Of a stretch of 64,000 bases of DNA, positions 50,229 to 59,325 are shown in pieces (within the stretch, counting starts at the first letter, position 1; every line of letters starts with the position of its first letter). The DNA is from Thermoanaerobaculales bacterium (GTDB lineage Bacteria > Acidobacteriota > Thermoanaerobaculia > Thermoanaerobaculales > Sulfomarinibacteraceae). The translations under genes were made by a program, and so were the position numbers. Below the pieces are notes generated by a model that saw only the letters and a program-made list of their open reading frames with translations, was not told the DNA's origin and did not search any database. Where the stretch lies: contig DAOPQC010000004.1 in NCBI GenBank assembly GCA_035358815.1, positions 1 through 64,000 of the forward strand, given 5' to 3'.

Positions 50229-51919
50229 ACCGGCGCCGTGGGCTCGCGGTCGTGGTCGGGCTGGCGCTCGCGGTGGCGGTGGTGGTCGGGCGCTCGGTCC
50301 AGGTCATGGTCCTCCAGCACGGGTTCTGGGCCAGCCAGGCTCGCAGACAGCAGGAGCAGGTGATCGAGGCACCCGGTCCGCGCGGGCAGATTCTGTCCGC
50401 GGACGGGTACGTGCTGGCGACCTCGGTCGAGCGCTACGCGATCCAGCTCGACACCCGGACGGTGGACGATCCCGGGCAGTTCGCCGAGGACGCCGCGAAG
50501 CTGCTGAACTGCCCGGCCTGGGACATCCGGCGGCGGTTCAAGGGCGGCGCGCGTTCGGTCTGGGTCGCCCAGCGGGTCGAGCGCAGGACGGCCGAGAAGG
50601 TCCAGGGCCTGGCTCCCCACGCCGTGGTGCTGGTGCCGGACTCGCAGCGCGTGTACCCGCTGGGCACGGTGGCCGCTCCGGTCGTCGGCTTCGTGGGGCG
50701 GGAGGAGCTGGCCACCATCGGCCGCGCCGGGCTCGAGCACTACTACGACGCCCTGCTGTCGGGCGAGCCACAGACGTTCCTGGCGATCCACGACGCGGTG
50801 CAGCGCCGGCTCAGCCTGCGCAAGCTCGAGGAGGGCCGGGCCGGATACGACCTCGAGCTGACGATCAACGCCCGCCTCCAGGCCTCGTGCGAGCTGGAGC
50901 TCGCCGAGGTGCTCGAGGCGCGCCAGGCCAAGGCGGTCTCGGCGGTGGTGCTCGACGCGCGGACCGGCTCGGTGCTGGCCATCGTGTCGTTGCCGTCGTT
51001 CGACCCGTCGAGCCCGGCGTCCGCACCGCAGGCCGACTGGCGGCTGCGCCCGGTGCAGGACGCCTACGAGCCCGGCTCGGTGGTCAAGCCGCTGGTGGCC
51101 GCGGCCGCGCTGGCGCAGGGGGCGGTGCGGCCGGGAGAGCTGTTCGACTGCCGGCAGCGGGGCGTGCGGGTCGCCGGCAAGTGGCTGCGCGACCACGCCG
51201 CGCCCGGGATCTACACGCTCGACGAGATCGTCTCCGAGTCGGCCAACGCCGGCATCGTCCAGATCGCGCTTCGGATGCGGCGGGACGACCTCTGGCGCAC
51301 CTTCGACGCGTTCGGCTTCGGGCGCCGGACCGGCGTCGGCTTCCCGGGCGAGTCGGCCGGCATCCTGCCCCCGGTGCGCTCCTGGTCCGGCCTGAGCCAG
51401 GCCAGCCTCGCGCTCGGCCAGGAGCTGACGGTGACGCCGCTGCAGGTGGCGCTGGCCTACGCCGCGATCGCGAATGGCGGTTGGCTGCTGCAGCCTCGCC
51501 TGGTGGCCCGGGCAACCGGTGGCGAGCAGTCGGTCCCCGACCGGGAGCAGTGGCGGGCGCACGTCCTCGACGCGGGGCTGAGCGAGCGCGTCGGCCGGAT
51601 GCTCGAGGCGGTGGTCGAGGACGGCACCGGCAAGCAGGCGCAGGTCCCCGGCTACCGCGTCGCCGGCAAGACCGGGACCGCGCAGCGTGCGGTCCACGGC
51701 ACCTTCGACGACGTCCACCACGTGGCGTGGTTCGCCGGCTTCCTCCCGCAACCGGACCCCAGCGTGGTGGTCGTGGTCGCGGTCGAGGAGCCGGGCGGCG
51801 AGTTCTGGGGAGCGACCGTCGCCGCGCCGGTGTTCGCGCGCGTGGCGCGGGCAGCAATGTGCCAGCTCGTGGTGGCGCCGACCGAGGAGATTGAGCCGGC
51901 GGCGGGGGAGGCGACGTGA
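50225..51919 (+). CDS. ftsI: Peptidoglycan D,D-transpeptidase FtsI (PBP3)
   Basis: 564 residues. A membrane anchor (about 8-28), an N-terminal pedestal domain and the transpeptidase domain with Ser285 in GSVVK (SxxK), SAN (339-341) and KTGT near residue 480. The usual GSTxK is GSVVK here. No PASTA domain. It cross-links septal peptidoglycan with FtsW. GTG start overlaps the ftsL stop and the stop overlaps murE. Confidence 0.96.
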   Translation: MNRRRGLAVVVGLALAVAVVVGRSVQVMVLQHGFWASQARRQQEQVIEAPGPRGQILSADGYVLATSVERYAIQLDTRTVDDPGQFAEDAAKLLNCPAWDIRRRFKGGARSVWVAQRVERRTAEKVQGLAPHAVVLVPDSQRVYPLGTVAAPVVGFVGREELATIGRAGLEHYYDALLSGEPQTFLAIHDAVQRRLSLRKLEEGRAGYDLELTINARLQASCELELAEVLEARQAKAVSAVVLDARTGSVLAIVSLPSFDPSSPASAPQADWRLRPVQDAYEPGSVVKPLVAAAALAQGAVRPGELFDCRQRGVRVAGKWLRDHAAPGIYTLDEIVSESANAGIVQIALRMRRDDLWRTFDAFGFGRRTGVGFPGESAGILPPVRSWSGLSQASLALGQELTVTPLQVALAYAAIANGGWLLQPRLVARATGGEQSVPDREQWRAHVLDAGLSERVGRMLEAVVEDGTGKQAQVPGYRVAGKTGTAQRAVHGTFDDVHHVAWFAGFLPQPDPSVVVVVAVEEPGGEFWGATVAAPVFARVARAAMCQLVVAPTEEIEPAAGEAT

Positions 51920-53382
51920 GGCTGGCCGACCTCCTCGAGCGCCTCGGCGGCGGCGTGCTGGAAGGCGACGGGTCGGTGCGGGTCAAGGGCATCAGCCATG
52001 ACTCGCGGCGGGTCGGCCGCGGAGAGATCTTCGCGGCCCTGCCGGGCCGCCGCGCGCACGGCGCCGAGTTTCTCGATCAGGCGCTGGCGCGGGGAGCGGA
52101 AGCGGTGCTGAGCAGCCGCAAGCGGCCGCGGGGCGTGACGGTGCCGTGGATCCGGTCGTCCCGCCCGCGGCGGCTGATGGCGCTGGCGGCGTGGCCGCTC
52201 GCCGGAGACCCGCAGCGCGAGCTCCTGATGGTGGGCATCACCGGCACCAACGGCAAGAGCACGACCGCCCACCTGACCAGCCTGATCCTCCGCGCGGCCA
52301 AGGTCCCGTGCGCCTTCGCGGGGACGCTCGGGTTCACGCTGCCGTCGGGCGCGGTGGTGGCGAGCGAACGGACCACGCCGGAGGCGACGGACCTCGCCCC
52401 CCTGCTGCGCCGGACCGTGGCCGAGGGCGGCCGGGCGGCGGTGATGGAGGTGTCGTCCCACGCCCTGATGGAGGACCGTCTCGCCGGTCTCGAGTTCCAG
52501 GTGGCGACGTGGACCAACCTGTCGAGGGACCACCTCGACTATCACGGCGACATGGAGCGCTACTTCCTGGCCAAGCGACGGCTGTTCGACGAGCACCTCG
52601 CGCCCGGCGGCCGGCGGGTGCTTCCGGTGGAGGACCCGTGGGGGGCGCGGCTTCTCGACGAGGCGCGCGCCGGCGACGTCGCCTGGGGGCTCGGGCACGG
52701 CGACGTGTGCGCGAGGGAGGTCGCCGGAGACCTCGACGGCAGCCGCTTCCTGCTCTCGATCGGCGCCGAGTCGGTGCCGGTCCAGCTGCCGCTGGTCGGC
52801 GTCCACAACCTGCGCAACGCGCTCGCCGCAGCGGCCTCGGCGCACGCCGCCGGAGTGGGGCTGGCGGCGATCCGCTCCGGGCTGGAGTCGGCGACGCCGC
52901 TGACCGGGCGGCTCGAGCGCATCGCCACCGCTCGCCAGTTCCCGATCTTCGTCGACTACGCGCACACTCCCGACGGGCTGCGTTCGGTCCTGCAGGGGCT
53001 GCGCCGGCTGACCGACCGGAAGCTGATCGTGGTGTTCGGCGCCGGCGGGGACCGCGACACCGGCAAGCGCGGGCCGATGGGCTTCGCCGTCGGCGAGCTC
53101 GCCGATGTGGCGGTGGTGACGTCCGACAACCCCCGGTCGGAGGACCCGGAGAGGATCGCGGCGGCGGTCGCCGATGGGGTTCGCGCGGGCGGCGGCGAGC
53201 CGGTCGTGATCCTCGACCGGCGGGCGGCCATCGAGCACGCGCTCGCGAGCGCCAACGAACGCTCCCTGGTGCTGGTGGCGGGGAAGGGCCACGAGACGAC
53301 CCAGACGATCGGCGATCGGGTGATCCGCTTCTCCGACCAGGAGGTGATCCGCGAGCTGGCGGCGGGGGGCTCGTGCGGATGA
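51916..53382 (+). CDS. murE: UDP-N-acetylmuramoyl-L-alanyl-D-glutamate ligase MurE
   Basis: 488 residues. ATP-binding GITGTNGKSTT, the carbamylated-lysine region, and SDNPRSEDP near residue 400. DNPR is the motif of enzymes that add meso-diaminopimelate, so the peptidoglycan is predicted to be m-DAP type. Both ends overlap neighbours (GTGA at the start, ATGA with murF). Confidence 0.96.
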   Translation: MRLADLLERLGGGVLEGDGSVRVKGISHDSRRVGRGEIFAALPGRRAHGAEFLDQALARGAEAVLSSRKRPRGVTVPWIRSSRPRRLMALAAWPLAGDPQRELLMVGITGTNGKSTTAHLTSLILRAAKVPCAFAGTLGFTLPSGAVVASERTTPEATDLAPLLRRTVAEGGRAAVMEVSSHALMEDRLAGLEFQVATWTNLSRDHLDYHGDMERYFLAKRRLFDEHLAPGGRRVLPVEDPWGARLLDEARAGDVAWGLGHGDVCAREVAGDLDGSRFLLSIGAESVPVQLPLVGVHNLRNALAAAASAHAAGVGLAAIRSGLESATPLTGRLERIATARQFPIFVDYAHTPDGLRSVLQGLRRLTDRKLIVVFGAGGDRDTGKRGPMGFAVGELADVAVVTSDNPRSEDPERIAAAVADGVRAGGGEPVVILDRRAAIEHALASANERSLVLVAGKGHETTQTIGDRVIRFSDQEVIRELAAGGSCG

Positions 53383-54743
53383 CCGCTCTCGACGTCGCCC
53401 GCGCGGTCGGCGGCGACCTGGCCGGCGACCCCTCGGTGATGATCACCGGCGCCGAGGTGGACTCGCGCCGGGTGCGGGGGGGCGACCTGTTCGTCGCCTT
53501 GCCCGGCGAGCGATGTGACGGCCACCAGTTCGTGGCGGAGGCGCTCGCGGCCGGCGCCGCGGCGCTGGTGAGGGGCTCGGCCGGGCTGACGGCACCGGAG
53601 GGGCGCGCGCTGATCCGGGTCGTAGACCCGCTGGCTGCCTACTGGGAGCTCGCCCGCCGCGAGCGGGAGCGCCGCCGGTGGACGATCGCCGCGGTCACGG
53701 GATCGGTCGGCAAGACGACGGTCAAGGACTTCCTCGCCCACCTGTTGGGACGGCAGCGGCCGACCGGCGCCTCCACCGGCAACCGGAACAGCACTCTCGG
53801 CCTGCCGGCCGAGCTGCTGTCCCAGCCCGACCAGATCGAGGTCTTCGTCGCCGAGGCCGGGACCAGCCGGTTCGGGGAGCTCGACCGGCTGGGCGGGATC
53901 CTGCGGCCGATCGGGGTCCTCGTCTACACCCGGATCGCGCCGGTCCACACCGAGTTCTTCGGCGGGCTGGACGGGATCGTCCGTGCCAAGGGCGAGCTGC
54001 TCGCACATCTCGACCGCGCCGGGACCCTGGTGATCAACGCCGGCGACCCGCGGCAGCAGGGGTATGCGGCGGCGACCGGCGCCCGGGTCCTGCGCTACGG
54101 TGACGGTGGCGAGGCGCGGATCGAGCTCCTCGAGGACCGCGGCCTGCTCGGGACCAGCTTCGACCTGGTGGTGCCCGGCGGCAGGTCGCGCGTCGAGCTG
54201 GCGGTGGCCGGGCGGCACCAGGCCGAGAACTTGCTGGCGGCGGCGGCCGCCGGCGCCGCGCTCGGCCTGACCGCGGAGCAGATCGCGGACGCGGCGCGCG
54301 ACCTGCGGGCCGCGCCGCACCGGGGCAGGGTGCACCGCCTTGCCGGCGGCGCCGTGCTGGTCGATGACAGCTACAACGCCTCGCCGGTCGCGGTGGCGCG
54401 GATGCTGGAGCTGCTGGCCTCGGCGGAGGGGCGGCGGATCGCCGTGCTGGGCGAGATGTTCGAGCTGGGCGAGCTCGCCGATGAAGCCCACCGGGAGATC
54501 GGCGCCGCGGCGGCGCGGTCCTGCGACCTGCTGATCGCGGTGGGCGCCGATGCCGCCCGCCTGCTCGGCGACGCCGCCCGCGCCGCGGGCCTCGGGCAGG
54601 TGGAGCTGGTCGGCGACGCCGGGGCGGCGGCGCTCCTCCTCGGCGAGCGGCTGCGAGCCGGCGACGTCGTGCTGGTGAAGGGATCGCGAGGGGTCGGCCT
54701 GGACCGCACGGTGGCCGCGCTTCTCGGGGAGGAGGCGGCCTGA
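53379..54743 (+). CDS. murF: UDP-N-acetylmuramoyl-tripeptide-D-alanyl-D-alanine ligase MurF
   Basis: 454 residues from the ATG at 53379, overlapping the murE stop by 4 bases. VTGSVGKTTVKDFL is the P-loop, STGNRNSTLGLP the substrate segment and DDSYNASP the C-terminal signature. It adds D-Ala-D-Ala to the UDP-MurNAc tripeptide. The ddl gene that makes the dipeptide is not in the cluster. Confidence 0.96.
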   Translation: MTALDVARAVGGDLAGDPSVMITGAEVDSRRVRGGDLFVALPGERCDGHQFVAEALAAGAAALVRGSAGLTAPEGRALIRVVDPLAAYWELARRERERRRWTIAAVTGSVGKTTVKDFLAHLLGRQRPTGASTGNRNSTLGLPAELLSQPDQIEVFVAEAGTSRFGELDRLGGILRPIGVLVYTRIAPVHTEFFGGLDGIVRAKGELLAHLDRAGTLVINAGDPRQQGYAAATGARVLRYGDGGEARIELLEDRGLLGTSFDLVVPGGRSRVELAVAGRHQAENLLAAAAAGAALGLTAEQIADAARDLRAAPHRGRVHRLAGGAVLVDDSYNASPVAVARMLELLASAEGRRIAVLGEMFELGELADEAHREIGAAAARSCDLLIAVGADAARLLGDAARAAGLGQVELVGDAGAAALLLGERLRAGDVVLVKGSRGVGLDRTVAALLGEEAA

Positions 54744-55828
54744 TGCTCTACGCGCTGCTGCTCCCGCTCGGCAAGCAGTTCATCGGCTTCAACGTCTTTC
54801 GTTACATCACCTTCCGCACGGGCCTCGCGCTGGCTACTGCGTTCTTCCTGAGCCTGGTGGTGGGGCCGTGGCTGGTGAACCGGCTGCGCGCGCTGCAGAT
54901 CCGCCAGGAGATCCGCGAGGAGGGCCCCGAGCACCACCAGGTCAAGGCCGGGACCCCGACCATGGGCGGCCTGCTGATCGTCGGCTCGATCGCGCTCACC
55001 ACCCTGCTGTGGGCCGACCTCGGCAACCTCTACGTGTGGACGGTGCTGGGGGTCAGCCTCGGCTTCGCCGCCATCGGCTTCACCGACGACTGGATCAAGG
55101 TTCGCCGCCGCCGCAACCTCGGCCTGACCGCGCGCCAGAAGATCCTCCTCCAGGCGCTGGTCGGGCTCGCCGGGGGCCTCGCGGCCAAGGCCATCGCCGC
55201 ACCGGCGCCCCACGCCGGCGCGCTCGCGCTGCCGTTCGTCAAGGACCTGCTGCTGCCGCTCGGGCTCGCCTACCTGCCGTTCGTGATGATCGTGATGCTG
55301 GGATCGTCCAACGCGGTCAACCTCACCGACGGGCTGGACGGGCTCGCGGTGGGCGCGATGGCGATCGCCGCCGGGACCTACACGGTCTTCGTCTACATCG
55401 CGGGCCACCTGCGCTTCGCCGAGTACCTGCGGGTCGTCGCGGTGTCGGGCGCCGGCGAGGTCGCGGTCTTCACCGGCGCCATCACCGGCGCGGCCCTCGG
55501 CTTCCTGTGGTTCAACTGCCACCCCGCCCAGGTCTTCATGGGCGACGTCGGCTCGCTCGCGCTCGGGGGCGGCATCGGGATCGTGGCGGTGGTCGCCAAG
55601 CAGGAGCTGCTGCTGATGCTGGTCGGCGGCCTGTTCGTGCTCGAGGCGCTGTCGGTGCTGATCCAGGTCGGCTCGTACAAGCTGCGCCGCAAGCGGGTGT
55701 TCCGAATGGCGCCGCTCCACCACCACTTCGAGCTGGCCGGCTGGACCGAGACCCAGGTGGTGGTTCGTTTCTGGATCATCTCGGTGGTCTTCGCCCTGGC
55801 CGGGCTGGCCACGCTGAAGCTGAGGTGA
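54743..55828 (+). CDS. mraY: Phospho-N-acetylmuramoyl-pentapeptide transferase MraY
   Basis: 361 residues with about ten membrane helices. Active-site landmarks: GFTDDWIKV (aspartate pair), NAVNLTDGLDGLA and APLHHHFELAGW. It transfers phospho-MurNAc-pentapeptide to undecaprenyl phosphate to form lipid I. The ATG overlaps the murF stop (TGATG). Confidence 0.97.
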   Translation: MLYALLLPLGKQFIGFNVFRYITFRTGLALATAFFLSLVVGPWLVNRLRALQIRQEIREEGPEHHQVKAGTPTMGGLLIVGSIALTTLLWADLGNLYVWTVLGVSLGFAAIGFTDDWIKVRRRRNLGLTARQKILLQALVGLAGGLAAKAIAAPAPHAGALALPFVKDLLLPLGLAYLPFVMIVMLGSSNAVNLTDGLDGLAVGAMAIAAGTYTVFVYIAGHLRFAEYLRVVAVSGAGEVAVFTGAITGAALGFLWFNCHPAQVFMGDVGSLALGGGIGIVAVVAKQELLLMLVGGLFVLEALSVLIQVGSYKLRRKRVFRMAPLHHHFELAGWTETQVVVRFWIISVVFALAGLATLKLR

Positions 55829-55835
55829 GGTAAGG

Positions 55836-57170
55836 ATGACGGCGCGCAGGCGGTTGCTGATCGTGGGGCTGGGCCGGTCCGGCGTGGCGGCCGCCCGGCT
55901 CGCGGACCGCGACGGCGCCGAGGTCTGGGTCACCGATCTGCGCCACGAGGACGAGCTCGCAGCCGAGCTCGCGCAGCTCCCGCCCGCCACCCGCCGCTTC
56001 CTGGGCGGGCATCCGACGAGCGCCCTGGAAGGGGTCGAGCAGGTGGTGACGTCGCCCGGCGTGCCCCCCGACGCCGAGATCCTGGAGGCGGCCCGGAGGC
56101 GCGGCATCGAGATCGTCGCCGAGGTCGAGTTCGCGTGGCTCCACGCGCCGGCGACGCCGCTGGTCGCCGTCACTGGCTCCAACGGCAAGAGCACCGTCAC
56201 CACCCTGGTCGGCGAGATGCTGTCGGCGAGCGGCGTCGACGCGGCGGCGGGCGGCAACCTCGGGACCGCAGCCTCCGAGCTGGTCCTGGTCGGCGGCTTC
56301 AGCTGCTGGGTCCTCGAGGTCTCGAGCTTCCAGTCGGAGCTGCTCGGGCAGATGAGGCCGACGGTGGCGGTGTTCCTCAACCTGAGCCAGGACCACCTCG
56401 AGCGTCACCCCGACATGGCGAGCTACCTCGCCGCCAAGCAGCGGATGTTCGCGTTTCAGGGGTCGAGCGACGCCGCCGTGCTCAACGCCGACGAACCGGC
56501 GGTGGCCGAGACGGCGACGGCTGCGCGGCGCCGGCTGTTCTCGATCGAGCGCCCGGCCGATGCCTGGCTCGACGGCATGCGGCTGGTGCTCGACGGCGCC
56601 ACCTTCACCGAGCGGGCGCACGTCGCGCTCGGCGGACTCCACAACGTCGCCAACGCGCTGGCCGCGGTGCTGGCGGCGACCGAGCTCGGCGCGACGCCCG
56701 ACGCCGCGGCGCGGGTCCTGCGGGAGTTCCGCGGCCTCGACCATCGCCACCTGACGGTTCACGAGGCCGGGGGAGTCACCTGGGTCGACGACTCCAAGGC
56801 AACCAACGTCGGCGCCGCCCTGGCGGCGCTGCGCGGCTACCCAGGCCGGTCGGTGCACCTCATCCTGGGCGGCCAGGCCAAGGGCCAGGACTTCACCGTG
56901 ATGGCCGCCGAGGTGGCGCGGGCCGCGGTGTCCGTCTACGTGATCGGCATCGACGGGCCGGCGATCGCCACGGTGCTCGCCGACGCCGCGCCGATCGTCG
57001 AGTGCGAGACCCTCGAACGGGCGGTCCGCCAGGCGCGGGCCGCGGCGAAGGCCGGCCAGTGGGTCCTGCTCGCGCCGGCGTGTGCCTCGTACGACCAGTT
57101 CTCGGGCTACGCCGAGCGGGGGCGGCGGTTCGCCGAGCTGGCGCGGGCGGAGGTGAACCGGTGCCGATAA
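55836..57170 (+). CDS. murD: UDP-N-acetylmuramoylalanine-D-glutamate ligase MurD
   Basis: 444 residues. N-terminal UDP-binding part with GLGRSGVAAARLA, P-loop VTGSNGKSTVTTL, NLSQDHLERH and the C-terminal VDDSKATNVGAA. It adds D-glutamate to UDP-MurNAc-L-Ala. It is the only junction in the cluster core with a small gap (7 bases) and a separate GAGGTAAGG site. Confidence 0.96.
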   Translation: MTARRRLLIVGLGRSGVAAARLADRDGAEVWVTDLRHEDELAAELAQLPPATRRFLGGHPTSALEGVEQVVTSPGVPPDAEILEAARRRGIEIVAEVEFAWLHAPATPLVAVTGSNGKSTVTTLVGEMLSASGVDAAAGGNLGTAASELVLVGGFSCWVLEVSSFQSELLGQMRPTVAVFLNLSQDHLERHPDMASYLAAKQRMFAFQGSSDAAVLNADEPAVAETATAARRRLFSIERPADAWLDGMRLVLDGATFTERAHVALGGLHNVANALAAVLAATELGATPDAAARVLREFRGLDHRHLTVHEAGGVTWVDDSKATNVGAALAALRGYPGRSVHLILGGQAKGQDFTVMAAEVARAAVSVYVIGIDGPAIATVLADAAPIVECETLERAVRQARAAAKAGQWVLLAPACASYDQFSGYAERGRRFAELARAEVNRCR

Positions 57171-58252
57171 GGCAGCGCTTCGATCGGGTGCTGCTGGGCG
57201 CGGCCGTCCTCCAGGTCGCGGTCGGGCTGGCGCTGCTCGCATCGGCCTCGTGGGTGGTGGCCCGCGAGCGCTACGGGCTCCCGGAGTCCTACTTCTTCAC
57301 CTGGCAGGCGTCCGCCGCGGTGGTCGGCCTCGGCGTGCTGGTGGCCTGCATGCACCTCAAGAGCGGGCTCCTGATCGAGCCGAAGCTGTCCCGCCTGGGT
57401 CTCGCCGCGAGCTGGCTGATGCTGGCGGCGGCGTTCGCGATGCCGGAGGTGGCGAACACCCACCGGTGGCTGTCGGTGGGCGGGATCTCGGTCCAGCCCT
57501 CGGTGCTGGCCCGGCTCGCGATCACGTTGTTCGCGGCGGTCGAGCTGACCGCCGCGGCGCGCGAGGGCTGGACCTGGCGACGGCCGGCGACGCTCGGCGG
57601 CATCAGCTTCGCGACCGCCGGGCTGATCGTGCTCGAGCCGGACCTCGGCTCGGCCGCGCTGCTGCTGATCGTCGTCGCCGCGATGGCGTTCGTAGCCGGC
57701 ATGCCGCTCCGGATGCTCGCGATTCCGGCCGCGGCCTCGGTGGTCGCCATGGCAGGCGCGGTCGTGTCGTCACCCTACCGGATGGAGCGGGTGCGCGCCT
57801 TCCTCGACCCGGAGGCCGCCTCGGCCGCGGCCTGGCAGAGCACCCAGAGCCTGATCGCACTGGGCAGCGGCGGGCTCACCGGCCGGGGCTACGGCTCCGG
57901 CCTGCAGAAGCTGTTCTTCCTGCCCGAGCCGCACACCGACTTCATCTTCGCGATCACCGGCGAGGAGCTCGGACTGGTGGGGCTGCTGATGCTGGTCGGG
58001 CTGGCGTCGGTGATCGTCTGGCGGGGGCTGCGGGTGGCCTTCCGGCTGCAGTCGCCGGGGCGCTCGCTGCTCGCCTTCGGGCTCGCGATCGCCTTCGCGG
58101 CGCAGTCGCTGATCCACATGGTGGTGTGCCTGGCCCTGGTTCCTCCCAAGGGCATTCCGCTTCCCCTGGTGAGCTACGGCAAGACCGACCTGGTGGTCAG
58201 CCTGATGGCGGTCGGGCTGCTGCTCAACCTGTCCCGCGAGGTGGCGTCGTGA
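57161..58252 (+). CDS. ftsW: Peptidoglycan glycosyltransferase FtsW (SEDS family)
   Basis: 363 residues, about ten membrane helices. Signatures: RWLSVGGISVQPS, LEPDLGSA, and PEPHTDFIFAITGEELGLVG, which are conserved in SEDS proteins and include the catalytic Asp. The end LPLVSYGKTDLVVSLMAVGLLLN is also typical. It polymerises lipid II at the septum with FtsI. GTG start at 57161 overlaps murD by 10 bases and has GGAGGTGA upstream. Confidence 0.95.
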   Translation: MPIRQRFDRVLLGAAVLQVAVGLALLASASWVVARERYGLPESYFFTWQASAAVVGLGVLVACMHLKSGLLIEPKLSRLGLAASWLMLAAAFAMPEVANTHRWLSVGGISVQPSVLARLAITLFAAVELTAAAREGWTWRRPATLGGISFATAGLIVLEPDLGSAALLLIVVAAMAFVAGMPLRMLAIPAAASVVAMAGAVVSSPYRMERVRAFLDPEAASAAAWQSTQSLIALGSGGLTGRGYGSGLQKLFFLPEPHTDFIFAITGEELGLVGLLMLVGLASVIVWRGLRVAFRLQSPGRSLLAFGLAIAFAAQSLIHMVVCLALVPPKGIPLPLVSYGKTDLVVSLMAVGLLLNLSREVAS

Positions 58253-59325
58253 GCCGCACGGTGGTGGTAGCCGGCGGCGGCACCGGGGGCCACATCTTCC
58301 CGGGTCTCGCGGTGGTGCGCGAGCTGCAGGCGCTGGGCGCCCGCGCGCACTGGCTGGGCGCCCGCAAGGGGCTGGAGGCGGAGCTGGTCGGACAGCGCGG
58401 CGTGCCGTTGACGCTGGTCGACCTCGAGGGCTTCCACGGTCGCGGCGCGGTCGCCGTGCTGCGGGCGCTCGGCCTGATGCCGGGCGCCGTCGCCACCTCG
58501 ATCAGGACCATGCTCGAGATCGAGCCGAGCGCGGTGCTCGGCGTCGGCGGCTACGCGTCCGGCGCCGGGCTGATGGCCGCCGGGCTGCTCGGCATTCCCT
58601 ACGTTCTCCAGGAGCAGAACTCGATACCGGGCCTCACCAACCGGTTCCTCTCGCCCTGGTCGGCGCTGGTCTGCTGCGGCTTCGCGGACGCCGTCCGCGC
58701 CTTCCCCTCGCTGCCCGCGGAGTGGACCGGAAACCCGGTGCGGGAGTCCTTCTTCAAGGTCCCCCCGGTCGAGCCAGCGACGCCGCCGCGGCTGCTGGTC
58801 CTGGGCGGCAGCCAGGGGTCGCTGTTCCTCAACCGCACCTTGCCGCGGGCGGTGGCGATCCTGCGCGGGCGCGGGATCACGCCGCAGGTGCGGCACCAGG
58901 CGGGGGTCCGTTGGGCCGACGTGGTGCGCACCAGCTACCAGGACCTCGCGATCGGCGCCGAGGTCGCCGCGTTCCTGTCCGAGCCCTGGACGGCGCTCGC
59001 CGAGGCCGACCTGGTGGTCGCGAGGTCAGGCGCCCTCACCGTGTCCGAGCTGGCGGCGGCAGGCCGCGGCGCGGTGCTGATCCCGTTCGCGGCAGCGGCG
59101 GGTGGCCACCAGCTGCACAACGCCCGCTCGCAGGAGAAGGCAGGGGGCGCGGTCGTGCTGACCGAGGCCGAGGCCTCGCCGGAGCGGGTGGCCGACGTCC
59201 TGCAGGAGCTGCTGGCCGACCCCGGCCGGTTGCGCGCCATGGGCAGCTGCTCGCGAGCGGTCTCGCTGCCCGACGCCGCGCGCCGGATCGCCGAGCGGGT
59301 GCTCGCGGTGGGGAGCGGCCGATGA
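58249..59325 (+). CDS. murG: Lipid II synthase MurG
   Basis: 358 residues. GGGTGGHIFPGLAV at the N-terminus, GGYASGAGLMAA, LQEQNSIPGLTNR and GGSQGSLFLN are the GT28 MurG blocks; GALTVSELAAAGRGAVLIPF binds UDP-GlcNAc. It adds GlcNAc to lipid I at the inner face of the membrane. Overlaps ftsW by GTGA and murC by ATGA. Confidence 0.97.
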   Translation: MSRTVVVAGGGTGGHIFPGLAVVRELQALGARAHWLGARKGLEAELVGQRGVPLTLVDLEGFHGRGAVAVLRALGLMPGAVATSIRTMLEIEPSAVLGVGGYASGAGLMAAGLLGIPYVLQEQNSIPGLTNRFLSPWSALVCCGFADAVRAFPSLPAEWTGNPVRESFFKVPPVEPATPPRLLVLGGSQGSLFLNRTLPRAVAILRGRGITPQVRHQAGVRWADVVRTSYQDLAIGAEVAAFLSEPWTALAEADLVVARSGALTVSELAAAGRGAVLIPFAAAAGGHQLHNARSQEKAGGAVVLTEAEASPERVADVLQELLADPGRLRAMGSCSRAVSLPDAARRIAERVLAVGSGR